64,000 nt of DNA from Streptomyces werraensis (GTDB taxonomy: Bacteria > Actinomycetota > Actinomycetes > Streptomycetales > Streptomycetaceae). The notes beneath the pieces are model-generated. The model had not been told where the DNA came from and did no database searches. It worked only from the letters and a program-made list of their open reading frames with translations. The stretch lies in assembly GCA_014656175.1 (NCBI GenBank), contig BNBX01000002.1, positions 686,776 through 750,775 of the forward strand, written 5' to 3'. Position 1 is the first letter of the stretch. The number at the start of each line of letters is the position of its first letter. Shown in pieces: positions 25,008-34,600 of this stretch. The translations under genes were made by a program, and so were the position numbers.

Positions 25008-26222
25008 TCAGCCCTGGAATCGATACTCTTCGAGCAGTCGACGGCCGATGATCATTTTCTGGATCTCAGCGGTGCCCTCACCGATCAGCAGCATCGGGGC
25101 CTCCCGGTAGAGGCGCTCGATCTCGTACTCCTTCGAGAAGCCGTAGCCGCCGTGGATCCGGAAGGAGTCCTCCACGACCTCCTTGCAGTACTCGGAGGCG
25201 AGGTACTTCGCCATCCCTGCCTCGAGGTCGTTTCGCTCCCCGGAGTCCTTTTTGCGCGCTGCGTTGACCATCATGGCATGCGCGGCCTCCACCTTGGTAG
25301 CCATCTCGGCCAGCTTGAACTGGACGGCCTGGTGCTGGGCGATCGGCTTGCCGAAAGTGTGACGCTGCTGGGCGTACCGGACGCCCAGTTCGAAGGCACG
25401 CTGCGCGACGCCGCAGCCACGCGCCGCGACGTTCACTCGGCCGACCTCGACGCCGTCCATCATTTGGTAAAAACCTCGGCCGGTGACGCCGCCGAGCACC
25501 CGGTCGGCGGGAACGCGCAGGTCGTCCATGATGAGCTCGGTCGTGTCGACGCCCTTGTAGCCCATCTTGTCGATCTTGCCGGGGATGGTCAGGCCCGGAC
25601 GGACCTCGCCGAAGCCCGGCTCCTTCTCCACCAGGAAGGTGGTCATCGACTTGTGCGGCTTGGCGGCAGCCTCGTCAGGGGAGTGTCCTTCGTCACTTCG
25701 CACCAGAACGGCCACCAGCGACGACGTTCCGCCGTTCGTCAGCCACATCTTCTGGCCGTTGAGGACGTACTCGTCGCCGTCCTTCACCGCCTTGGACGTG
25801 ATGGCCGACACGTCGGAGCCGAGGCCCGGCTCCGACATCGAGAAGGCGCCGCGGACGTCGCCGGCCGCCATCCGCGGAAGGAAGTGCTCCTTCTGCTCCT
25901 GCGTGCCGTGCTGCTTCAGCATGTACGCCACGATGAAGTGCGTGTTGATGATGCCGGACACCGACATCCAGCCGCGGGCGATCTCCTCCACGCACAGCGC
26001 GTACGTGAGGAGGGACTCGCCCAGGCCGCCGTACTCCTCGGGGATCATCAGGCCGAAGAGACCCAGCTCCTTCAGCCCGTCGACGATCTGCTGCGGATAC
26101 TCGTCGCGGTGCTCCAGCTCGGTGGCGACCGGGATGATCTCCTTGTCCACGAAGTCCCGGACGGTGGAGAGGATCTCCTGCTGGACGTCGGTCAGACCGG
26201 CGGTCTGGGCGAGTCGCGCCAT
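25008..26222 (-). CDS. Acyl-CoA dehydrogenase (probable methylsuccinyl-CoA dehydrogenase)
   Basis: 404 residues, a flavin-dependent acyl-CoA dehydrogenase. The middle beta domain has FSMSEPGLGSDVSA and NGQKMWLTNGG. The C-terminal helices include GGYGFSKEYEIERLYREAP and GEGTAEIQ, with the likely catalytic Glu in the last. In this operon the step left to fill between ethylmalonyl-CoA mutase and mesaconyl-CoA hydratase is oxidation of methylsuccinyl-CoA to mesaconyl-CoA, so that role is inferred from context. The characterised Rhodobacter enzyme is longer, as I recall. The ATG at 26222 directly follows the MaoC stop at 26225. Confidence 0.85.
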   Translation of the reverse strand: MARLAQTAGLTDVQQEILSTVRDFVDKEIIPVATELEHRDEYPQQIVDGLKELGLFGLMIPEEYGGLGESLLTYALCVEEIARGWMSVSGIINTHFIVAYMLKQHGTQEQKEHFLPRMAAGDVRGAFSMSEPGLGSDVSAITSKAVKDGDEYVLNGQKMWLTNGGTSSLVAVLVRSDEGHSPDEAAAKPHKSMTTFLVEKEPGFGEVRPGLTIPGKIDKMGYKGVDTTELIMDDLRVPADRVLGGVTGRGFYQMMDGVEVGRVNVAARGCGVAQRAFELGVRYAQQRHTFGKPIAQHQAVQFKLAEMATKVEAAHAMMVNAARKKDSGERNDLEAGMAKYLASEYCKEVVEDSFRIHGGYGFSKEYEIERLYREAPMLLIGEGTAEIQKMIIGRRLLEEYRFQG

Positions 26223-26224
26223 GG

Positions 26225-26737
26225 CTACTTCTCCTGCTGCTTCAGTTCCGGGCGGCCGGGCTGCTCGCCGCCGCGCTCCTTGATGTACGTCTCGGTCGGC
26301 ACCATCACCTTGCGGCGGAACACGCAGACCAGCGTGCCGTCCTGCTTGTAGCCCTTGGTCTCGACGTACACGATGCCGCGGTCGTTCTTCGACTTCGACG
26401 GCCACTTGTCCAGGACGGTCGTCTGCCCGTAGACGGTGTCGCCGTGGAAGGTCGGCGCCACGTGCTTGAGCGACTCGATCTCCAGGTTGGCGATCGCCTT
26501 GCCGGAGATGTCCGGCACGCTCATGCCGAGCAGCAGCGAGTAGATGTAGTTCCCGACGACGACGTTCTTGCCGAAGTCCGTCGTCCGCTCCGCGTAGTTC
26601 GCGTCCATGTGGAGCGGGTGGTGGTTCATGGTGAGGAGACAGAAGAGGTGGTCGTCGTACTCGGTGACCGTCTTGCCCGGCCAGTGCTTGTACGTCGCCC
26701 CGACCTCGAACTCCTCGTAGGTGCGTCCGAACTGCAT
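26225..26737 (-). CDS. MaoC-family hydratase (probable mesaconyl-CoA hydratase)
   Basis: 170 residues of hot-dog fold, one MaoC domain. The motif region TMNHHPLHMDANYAERTTDF carries the hydratase Asp/His residues, and GNYIYSLLLGMSVPD follows. Set between CitE-type lyase and acyl-CoA dehydrogenase genes, it most likely adds water to mesaconyl-CoA to give beta-methylmalyl-CoA. It is half the length of the double-hot-dog Mch of alphaproteobacteria as I recall, so it would act as a dimer. The ATG lies 5 bases after the lyase stop; the frame continues open upstream but overlaps the lyase. Confidence 0.84.
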   Translation of the reverse strand: MQFGRTYEEFEVGATYKHWPGKTVTEYDDHLFCLLTMNHHPLHMDANYAERTTDFGKNVVVGNYIYSLLLGMSVPDISGKAIANLEIESLKHVAPTFHGDTVYGQTTVLDKWPSKSKNDRGIVYVETKGYKQDGTLVCVFRRKVMVPTETYIKERGGEQPGRPELKQQEK

Positions 26738-26742
26738 GACGG

Positions 26743-27705
26743 TCAGGCCTCCGGGATCTCGAACTTCGACGTGCGCCGCATGCCGGCGGCACGTCCCTTG
26801 CCCGCGATGACCAGGGCCATCTTGCGGCTGGCCTCGTCGATCATCTCGTCGCCGAGCATCGCGGAGCCCTTCTTGCCGCCCGCCTCGGACGTGTAGTAGT
26901 CGTACGCGTCCAGGATCAGCTCGGCGTGGTCGTAGTCCTCCTGCGAGGGGGAGAAGACCTCGTTGGCGGCGTCGACCTGACCGGGGTGCAGCACCCACTT
27001 GCCGTCGAAGCCGAGCGCGGCGGCGCGGCCGGCCACCTCGCGGAAGCCGTCGACGTTGCGGATCTGCAGGTAGGGGCCGTCGATCGCCTGGAGGTCGTTG
27101 GCGCGGGCGGCCATCAGGATCTTCATCAGGATGTAGTGGTAGGCGTCCGCCGGGTAGCCGGGCGGCTGCTCGCCCACGACCAGCGACTTCATGTTGATGG
27201 ACGCCATGAAGTCGGCCGGGCCGAAGATGATGGTCTCGATGCGCGGGGAGGCCTGCGCGATCTCGTTGACGTTGTTCAGGCCGCGGGCGTTCTCGATCTG
27301 AGCCTCGATGCCGATGCGGCCGACCTCGAAGCCCATGGTCTTCTCGATCTGCGTGAGCAGCAGGTCAAGGGCGACGATCTGCTGGGCGTCCTGCACCTTC
27401 GGCAGCATGATGCAGTCGAGGTTCGGGCCGGCGCCCTCGACGACCGTCACGACGTCCCGGTACGTCCACTCGGTGGTCCAGTCGTTGACACGCACCACGC
27501 GGGTCTTGCCGGTCCAGTCGCCCTCGTTGAGGAACTTCACGATGGTGTGCCGCGCCTCGGGCTTGGCGAGCGGGGCGCAGGCGTCCTCGAGGTCCAGGAA
27601 GACCTGGTCCGCCGGGAGGCCCTGCGCCTTCTCCAGGAAGCGCGGGTTGCTTCCCGGGACCGCCAGACAGGAACGGCGGGGGCGAAGGCGGTTGACCGTT
27701 GTCAT
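26743..27705 (-). CDS. HpcH/HpaI-CitE family lyase (beta-methylmalyl-CoA / malyl-CoA lyase)
   Basis: 320 residues, TIM barrel. SCLAVPGSNPRFLEKAQG opens the barrel, FLDLEDACAP and IEAQIENARGLNNVNEIA supply Mg/oxaloacetate-type ligands (Glu, Asp), and FGPADFMASI follows. It should split beta-methylmalyl-CoA into propionyl-CoA and glyoxylate, and may also form or split malyl-CoA. The ATG overlaps the meaA stop (ATGA), so the two are translated together. Confidence 0.88.
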   Translation of the reverse strand: MTTVNRLRPRRSCLAVPGSNPRFLEKAQGLPADQVFLDLEDACAPLAKPEARHTIVKFLNEGDWTGKTRVVRVNDWTTEWTYRDVVTVVEGAGPNLDCIMLPKVQDAQQIVALDLLLTQIEKTMGFEVGRIGIEAQIENARGLNNVNEIAQASPRIETIIFGPADFMASINMKSLVVGEQPPGYPADAYHYILMKILMAARANDLQAIDGPYLQIRNVDGFREVAGRAAALGFDGKWVLHPGQVDAANEVFSPSQEDYDHAELILDAYDYYTSEAGGKKGSAMLGDEMIDEASRKMALVIAGKGRAAGMRRTSKFEIPEA

Positions 27706-29729
27706 GCGGGGACCTCCAGAGGGTCGAGCTTGTTCGCGTTGCGGATCTCGTCGACGATGCGGCTGATGATTCCGGTGATGTCGAAGTCCTTCGGCGTGAA
27801 GACCGCGGCGACTCCCGCGGCCCGCAGCTGTTCGGCGTCACCGCTGGGGATGATGCCACCGGCGATCACGGGAATGTCCGTGGCGCCGGCCACACGGAGC
27901 CGTTCGAGCACGTCCGGCACCAGCTGGGCGTGCGATCCGGAGAGGATGGACAGGCCCACCGCGTGGACGTCCTCCGCCAGCGCGGCGTCCACGATCTGCT
28001 CCGGGGTGAGCCGGATGCCCTGGTAGACCACCTCGAACCCGGCGTCGCGGGCCCGCACGGCGATCTGCTCGGCGCCGTTGGAGTGGCCGTCGAGGCCGGG
28101 CTTGCCGACCAGGAAGCGCAGCTTGCCCACGCCGAGGTCCTTCGCCGTGAGTTCCACCTTCCGGCGGACCTCCGACAGGGCGGAGCCCTCCTCGGCGGGG
28201 ACCGCGACGGGAGCCGACGAGACCCCGGTCGGCGCCCGGAACTCGCCGAACACCTCGCGCAGCGCGCCGGCCCACTCGCCGGTGGTGACGCCGGCCCGCG
28301 CGCACTCCAGGGTGGCCTCCATGAGGTTGTCGGTGCCGCGCGCGGCCTCCTTCAGCTTCTCCAGCGCCTTGCAGGGGCGCGGGTGGTTGAAGGGCGGCTG
28401 GTAGCGGGTGTCGCGCCAGTTCTGCAGCGAGGCGATCACCCGGGCCTCGACCGCGGGGTCGACGGTCTGGATGGCGGTGTCCAGGTCCGCGGTGAGCGGG
28501 TTGGGCTCGGTCGACTCGAAGGCGTTGACACCGATGATCTTCTCTTCGCCGGACTCGATCCGGGCGCGGCGCGCGGCGTGCGAGGAGACGAGCTGGGACT
28601 TGAGGTAGCCGGACTCCACGGCGGCCATCGCGCCGCCCATCTCCTGGATCCGCTCGATCTCCGCGGTCGCCTCGGCGACCAGCTCCTCGACCTTCGCCTC
28701 GATCACCTTCGAGCCCTCGAAGATGTCCTCGTACTCCAGCAGGTCGCTCTCGTAGGCGAGGACCTGCTGGATGCGCAGGGACCACTGCTGGTCCCAGGGG
28801 CGGGGCAGGCCGAGCGCCTCGTTCCAGGCGGGCAGCTGCACGGCACGCGCGCGGGCGTCCTTGGAGAGGGTGACGGCCAGCATCTCCAGCACGATCCGCT
28901 GGACGTTGTTCTCCGGCTGCGCCTCGGTCAGTCCCAGGGAGTTGACCTGGACGCCGTAGCGGAAGCGGCGGTGCTTGGGGTTCTCGATGCCGTACCGCTC
29001 GCGCGTGAGGGTGTCCCAGATGCGGCCGAAGGCGCGCATCTTGCACATCTCCTCGATGAAGCGGACGCCGGCGTTCACGAAGAAGGAGATACGGCCGACG
29101 ACGTCGCCCATGCGCTCCCGCGGCACCTGGCCGCTGTCGCGCACCGCGTCGAGGACGGCGATCGCGGTGGACATCGCGTACGCGATCTCCTGCACCGGAG
29201 TGGCCCCGGCCTCCTGCAGGTGGTAGCTGCAGATGTTGATCGGGTTCCACTTCGGGATGTGGGAGACCGTGTACGCGATCATGTCGGTCGTCAGGCGGAG
29301 CGACGGCCCGGGCGGGAAGACGTGCGTCCCGCGGGACAGGTACTCCTTGACGATGTCGTTCTGGGTCGTGCCCTGGAGCTTGGTGATGTCCGCGCCCTGC
29401 TCCTCGGCGACGACCTGGTAGAGCGCCAGCAGCCACATGGCGGTGGCGTTGATCGTCATCGAGGTGTTCATCTGCTCCAGGGGGATGTCCTGGAACAGCC
29501 TGCGCATGTCACCGAGATGCGAGACGGGCACCCCGACCCGGCCGACCTCGCCGCGGGCGAGGACGTGGTCGGGGTCGTAGCCGGTCTGGGTCGGCAGGTC
29601 GAACGCGACCGACAGCCCGGTCTGGCCCTTGGCGAGGTTGCGCCGGTACAGCTCGTTGGACGCCTCGGCGGTCGAGTGGCCGGCATACGTCCGCATGAGC
29701 CACGGACGGTCCTTCTGGCGCTCTGTCAT
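27702..29729 (-). CDS. meaA: Ethylmalonyl-CoA mutase (B12-dependent, MeaA)
   Basis: 675 residues. The N-terminal three quarters are the acyl-CoA mutase barrel (GLSVAFDLPTQTGYDPDH, MNTSMTINATAMWLLALY, TTQNDIVKEYL). The C-terminus is a B12-binding Rossmann domain with DGHSNG (Asp-x-His-x-x-Gly), where His replaces the cobalt's lower ligand, then SILSGSH and AGGIIPSGD. Length and position beside ccr identify it as ethylmalonyl-CoA mutase rather than methylmalonyl-CoA mutase. It converts (2R)-ethylmalonyl-CoA to methylsuccinyl-CoA. It starts 12 bases after the ccr stop. I see no cobalamin riboswitch in the operon. Confidence 0.92.
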   Translation of the reverse strand: MTERQKDRPWLMRTYAGHSTAEASNELYRRNLAKGQTGLSVAFDLPTQTGYDPDHVLARGEVGRVGVPVSHLGDMRRLFQDIPLEQMNTSMTINATAMWLLALYQVVAEEQGADITKLQGTTQNDIVKEYLSRGTHVFPPGPSLRLTTDMIAYTVSHIPKWNPINICSYHLQEAGATPVQEIAYAMSTAIAVLDAVRDSGQVPRERMGDVVGRISFFVNAGVRFIEEMCKMRAFGRIWDTLTRERYGIENPKHRRFRYGVQVNSLGLTEAQPENNVQRIVLEMLAVTLSKDARARAVQLPAWNEALGLPRPWDQQWSLRIQQVLAYESDLLEYEDIFEGSKVIEAKVEELVAEATAEIERIQEMGGAMAAVESGYLKSQLVSSHAARRARIESGEEKIIGVNAFESTEPNPLTADLDTAIQTVDPAVEARVIASLQNWRDTRYQPPFNHPRPCKALEKLKEAARGTDNLMEATLECARAGVTTGEWAGALREVFGEFRAPTGVSSAPVAVPAEEGSALSEVRRKVELTAKDLGVGKLRFLVGKPGLDGHSNGAEQIAVRARDAGFEVVYQGIRLTPEQIVDAALAEDVHAVGLSILSGSHAQLVPDVLERLRVAGATDIPVIAGGIIPSGDAEQLRAAGVAAVFTPKDFDITGIISRIVDEIRNANKLDPLEVPA

Positions 29730-29741
29730 GTCCGCCCTGCC

Positions 29742-31085
29742 TCAGATGTTCCGGAAGCGGTTGATGGCGTCGATGTGCTTGGCCCGCTTCTCGTGGTCGC
29801 GCACGCCGAGGCCTTCCTCGGGGGCCAGGCAGAGCACGCCGACCTTGCCCTGGTGGAGGTTGCGGTGCACGTCGTAGGCGGCCTGGCCGGTGTCCTCGAG
29901 GGCGTACACCTTGGACAGGGTGGGGTGGATCTTGCCCTTGGCGATGAGCCGGTTGGCCTCCCAGGCCTCGCGGTAGTTGGCGAAGTGGGAGCCGATGATG
30001 CGCTTCAGGGACATCCACAGGTAGCGGTTGTCGTACTCGTGCATGTAGCCCGAGGTCGAGGCGCAGGTGGTGATGGTGCCGCCCTTGCGGGTGACGTACA
30101 CCGAGGCGCCGAAGGTCTCGCGGCCGGGGTGCTCGAAGACGATGTCGATGTCCTCGCCGCCGGTCAGCTCGCGGATGCGCTTGCCGAAGCGCTTCCATTC
30201 CTTGGGGTCCTGGGTGTTCTCGTCCTTCCAGAACCGGTAGCCCTCGGCGGTGCGGTCGATGATCGCCTCCGCGCCCATGGAGCGGCAGATGTCCGCCTTC
30301 TGCTCGCTGGAGACGACGCAGATCGGGTTGGCGCCGCCGGCCAGCGCGAACTGGGTCGCGTAGGAGCCGAGTCCGCCGCTGGCGCCCCAGATGAGGACGT
30401 TGTCGCCCTGCTTCATGCCGGCGCCGTTGCGGGAGACCAGCTGGCGGTAGGCGGTGGAGTTGACCAGGCCCGGCGCGGCGGCCTCCTCCCAGGTGAGGTG
30501 GTCGGGCTTGGGCATGAGCTGGTTGGACTTCACCAGCGCGATCTCGGCGAGGCCGCCGAAGTTCGTCTCGAAGCCCCAGATCCGCTGCTCGGGGTCGAGC
30601 ATCGTGTCGTTGTGGCCGTCGGAGGACTCCAGCTCGACGGAGAGACAGTGGGCGACGACCTCGTCGCCGGGGCGCCAGGCGTTGACGCCGGGGCCGGTGC
30701 GCAGCACCACGCCCGCGAGGTCCGAGCCGATGACGTGGTACGGCAGGTCGTGGCGCTTGGTCAGTTCGCTGAGCCGGCCGTAGCGCTCCAGGAAGCCGAA
30801 GGTGGACAGCGGCTCGAAGATCGAGGTCCACACCGAGTTGTAGTTGACCGAGGAGGCCATGACGGCCACCAGGGCCTCGCCGGGGCCCAGTTCGGGCAGC
30901 GGCACGTCGTCCAGGTGGAGCGACTTGCGGGGGTCCTTGTCGCGGGTGGCGAGGCCCGCGAACATCTCCGTCTCGTCCTTGTGCACGGTGATGCCGCGGT
31001 ACGACTCGGGGAGCGGCAGGGCGGCGAAGTCCTCGGACGTGGAGTCGGGCGACTGGATCGCGGCCAGGATGTCCTTGACGGTCAC
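29742..31085 (-). CDS. ccr: Crotonyl-CoA carboxylase/reductase
   Basis: 447 residues of the medium-chain dehydrogenase superfamily. The NADPH site is LIWGASGGLGSYATQFA (231-247). Asn81, Phe172, Glu173 and His367 match by alignment the CO2-holding residues known from Kitasatospora Ccr (numbered 81, 170, 171, 365 there), so reductive carboxylation is expected: crotonyl-CoA + CO2 + NADPH to ethylmalonyl-CoA. Its product feeds the pathway encoded downstream and polyketide synthases. The GTG at 31085 has GGAGG 8 bases upstream; the frame open to 31307 would run through the promoter. First gene of the operon. Confidence 0.94.
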   Translation of the reverse strand: MTVKDILAAIQSPDSTSEDFAALPLPESYRGITVHKDETEMFAGLATRDKDPRKSLHLDDVPLPELGPGEALVAVMASSVNYNSVWTSIFEPLSTFGFLERYGRLSELTKRHDLPYHVIGSDLAGVVLRTGPGVNAWRPGDEVVAHCLSVELESSDGHNDTMLDPEQRIWGFETNFGGLAEIALVKSNQLMPKPDHLTWEEAAAPGLVNSTAYRQLVSRNGAGMKQGDNVLIWGASGGLGSYATQFALAGGANPICVVSSEQKADICRSMGAEAIIDRTAEGYRFWKDENTQDPKEWKRFGKRIRELTGGEDIDIVFEHPGRETFGASVYVTRKGGTITTCASTSGYMHEYDNRYLWMSLKRIIGSHFANYREAWEANRLIAKGKIHPTLSKVYALEDTGQAAYDVHRNLHQGKVGVLCLAPEEGLGVRDHEKRAKHIDAINRFRNI

Positions 31086-31278
31086 GGTGTTGCCTCCGGC
31101 GATGGGCGCCCTGAGGGAGGGGCGCTGAGGGATACGTCGGTGTGCTGCTGAGGGTTGAGGGGTGCCGTCGGTCCGGCGGGTGGTGCTTCGGCAGCGCGTG
31201 GTTGCGCGGGAGGTTGCCTGTGACGCAGGCGCCGGACGTGCGGGTGGTGGACCCGCCGGGACTCGCCCGGACTCCTTC

Positions 31279-31307
31279 AACGTATGGCACGCCGTGTCAG
31301 TCGGCAA
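31279..31307 (-). promoter_or_regulatory. ccr promoter
   Basis: Read on the minus strand: TTGCCG, exactly 17 bases, TACGTT, a good match to the principal sigma-factor consensus. The predicted start of transcription near 31272 leaves a leader of about 187 bases before the GTG. Confidence 0.55.
31286..31298. promoter_or_regulatory. Palindrome in the ccr promoter spacer (operator candidate 1)
   Basis: GGCAC-GCC-GTGTC, one mismatch from perfect (the flanking T/A also pair), lying between -35 and -10. Confidence 0.45.
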
Positions 31308-31320
31308 GGCACTGCGTGCC
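31308..31320. promoter_or_regulatory. Palindrome abutting the ccr -35 (operator candidate 2)
   Basis: GGCAC-TGC-GTGCC, perfect arms. Its centre is 22 bp (about two helix turns) from candidate 1, so two repressor or activator dimers would sit on one face of the DNA. Confidence 0.45.
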
Positions 31321-31418
31321 AGAACTTGGGCTCAGGTGAAATCTTTACGCATCAGATGAGCGATGATCGATCGAAACGCCTGGGAAACAGGGGCGAAAAG
31401 CCCCCCTGACATGGCAAA

Positions 31419-31442
31419 ACGGCCACCCCGAAGGGTGGCCGT
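31419..31442 (-). terminator. Intrinsic terminator of the TetR gene
   Basis: On the minus strand ACGGCCACCC, loop TTCG, GGGTGGCCGT: a perfect 10-bp stem with a UUCG tetraloop, then a short T-run (the last stem T plus TTT), 22 bases past the stop. Confidence 0.75.
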
Positions 31443-31464
31443 CATCACAGCGTCGGAAGGCGGT

Positions 31465-32280
31465 TCAGCGCTCCTTGAGGGCCCGCTCGATGGCCTCCAT
31501 GACCTCCTCCAGCGGGGCGTCGGTGCGGGCGACGGTCACCAGCACCTCGCCGTGAGCGGAGGCCGTGGCCGCCGCCGGCCGCTGCGGGGCGGCCGTGCGC
31601 CGGCCCGCCATGATCCCCGTGCCGAACGTCTTCCGCACGATCGCGAAGGCGTGGTCGAGCTGCGCCTCCACGTCGCCCTGGCCGCCCGCCCGCAGCCAGC
31701 GCCGCAGCACGTGGTTGTGCGCCGTGACCACCGCGGACGCGGCGACCTCCGCCAGCAGCGGGTCGTCGTTGGCGTCGTCGTCGTGGGCGTGTTCGTCGAA
31801 GTGGCCCAGCAGATAGCGGGTGAACAGCCGCTCGTAGCGGGCCACCGAGGCGATCTCCGCCTCCCGCAGGGTGGGCACCTCACGGGTCAGCTTGTAGCGG
31901 GCCACCGAGATGTCCGGCCGCGCCGCGTACATCTTCATGACCTCTTTGATGCCCCGGCACACGGTGTCGAGCGGATGCTCGTGCGCGGGGGCGGCGTTGA
32001 GCACCGCCTCGGCGCGCACCAGGGTGTCGTCGTGGTCGGGGAAGATCGCCTCTTCCTTGGAGCGGAAGTGGCGGAAGAACGTGCGGCGGGCCACCCCGGC
32101 GGCGGCCGCGATCTCGTCGACGGTGGTCGCCTCGTACCCCTTGGTCGCGAACAGCTCCATCGCGGCGGCCGCAAGTTCCCGGCGCATTTTGAGCCGCTGG
32201 GCGGCGGCACGCGAGCCGGCGGTGGACTCCGGCGGCTCGGTCGTGGCTGGCGTACGTACGGACTTGGCGGGCTGGGACAT
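31465..32280 (-). CDS. TetR-family transcriptional regulator
   Basis: 271 residues. The helix-turn-helix lies at about 50-75 (TTVDEIAAAAGVARRTFFRHF), preceded by the first TetR helix (MRRELAAAAMELFATKGYEA) and followed by a ligand domain. It sits between ccr and the 3-hydroxyacyl-CoA dehydrogenase gene, so it is the natural candidate regulator of the ethylmalonyl-CoA pathway. In Methylobacterium a TetR protein, CcrR, activates ccr from a palindromic site; whether this one is its functional equivalent is inference. The ATG at 32280 was chosen because TACGTT, a -10 identical to that of ccr, lies six bases before it, suggesting a leaderless message. The C-terminal tail is Ala/Arg-rich. Confidence 0.87.
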   Translation of the reverse strand: MSQPAKSVRTPATTEPPESTAGSRAAAQRLKMRRELAAAAMELFATKGYEATTVDEIAAAAGVARRTFFRHFRSKEEAIFPDHDDTLVRAEAVLNAAPAHEHPLDTVCRGIKEVMKMYAARPDISVARYKLTREVPTLREAEIASVARYERLFTRYLLGHFDEHAHDDDANDDPLLAEVAASAVVTAHNHVLRRWLRAGGQGDVEAQLDHAFAIVRKTFGTGIMAGRRTAAPQRPAAATASAHGEVLVTVARTDAPLEEVMEAIERALKER

Positions 32281-32286
32281 GCCCTG

Positions 32287-32292
32287 AACGTA
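32287..32292 (-). promoter_or_regulatory. -10 element TACGTT of the TetR gene (leaderless arrangement)
   Basis: TACGTT on the minus strand, 6 bases before the ATG. Just upstream GGCACGGTGC contains the same GGCAC/GTGC half-sites as the ccr palindromes with a one-base spacer, so autoregulation is possible. Confidence 0.3.
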
Positions 32293-32443
32293 CTGCATGC
32301 GCGCGGCACGGTGCGCGTGACCGGGGCTTCCCCCGCCCTCGGGGGGCGGGGGAGGGGCGGTGCGGGCGGGCGGCGGGAACCGGTCGGGATCCAGCAGCCC
32401 GCCCCACTCGGCACCGCCCGGGAACGGCTCGCCGGGGTACCGC

Positions 32444-34249
<1,806 letters not shown>

Positions 34250-34288
34250 CGCGGGACTCCAGGAATGAGGTGACGACGGAAGCAGCGC

Positions 34289-34314
34289 CCCGGTGCGCCG
34301 GAAGGCGCACCGGG
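34289..34314 (-). promoter_or_regulatory. Hairpin in the leader of the 3-hydroxyacyl-CoA dehydrogenase gene
   Basis: CCCGGTGCGCC and GGCGCACCGGG form an 11-bp perfect stem with a 4-base loop (UUCC on the transcript), ending 39 bases before the start codon. No T-run follows, so control of message stability or access is as likely as termination. Confidence 0.35.
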
Positions 34315-34421
34315 TGCGTGCGTGAATGCGGGTGTTGGCCGGGCTGCGAGCGCACACGCCCGGACCGCCGGTGATACGGCGGTGGGTCCGACCGGCCCTG
34401 TCCCGGGGCCGAGCCGTACTG

Positions 34422-34438
34422 CGGTACACGGTGTACCG
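34422..34438. promoter_or_regulatory. 17-bp perfect palindrome, operator candidate
   Basis: CGGTACAC-G-GTGTACCG: 8-bp arms with a 1-base centre, about 173 bases before the dehydrogenase start and 163 before the HEAT gene. Size and symmetry suit a TetR-type dimer. Confidence 0.5.
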
Positions 34439-34587
34439 AACCGACTGCGACTCACGACGGCCGCGTCACCAGACCGCCGTGAGGAAGGTGCGAGTGGGTA
34501 ACTCGCTCGTCTGAGCTTAACCCGCGGGTAACGAGCGCGCCAGCCCCCGGATTTGTGAGGTGGGTCCCGCGCCCGGTGTGATCCCCC

Positions 34588-34593
34588 TAACCT
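34588..34593 (+). promoter_or_regulatory. -10 element TAACCT of the HEAT-repeat gene (leaderless arrangement)
   Basis: TAACCT lies 7 bases before the ATG at 34601, and no Shine-Dalgarno sequence is present. Confidence 0.3.
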
Positions 34594-34600
34594 CGTCGGC

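Larger units (their letters stand above)
31086..31464. other. Intergenic region between tetR and ccr
   Basis: 379 bases with no gene. From left to right it holds the roughly 190-base ccr leader, the ccr -10/-35 at 31279-31307, two palindromes overlapping that promoter, and the tetR terminator at 31419-31442. In the leader I see G-rich runs but no recognisable riboswitch. Confidence 0.5.
34250..34600. other. Divergent intergenic region, dehydrogenase / HEAT protein
   Basis: 351 bases with no gene. It contains an 11-bp hairpin (34289-34314), a 17-bp perfect palindrome (34422-34438), an imperfect palindromic patch (CGAGT-N5-ACTCG at 34491-34505 and CCCGCGGG near 34522), and a -10 for the HEAT gene at 34588. 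Confidence 0.5.

Noticed and set aside
27699..31151. 1150-residue plus-strand frame opposite meaA and ccr
   Set aside because: Shadow of two well-identified enzymes; low-complexity composition and no motif.
31086..31278. Riboswitch in the long ccr leader
   Set aside because: G-rich runs are present, but no known riboswitch core; cobalamin-type boxes are absent.
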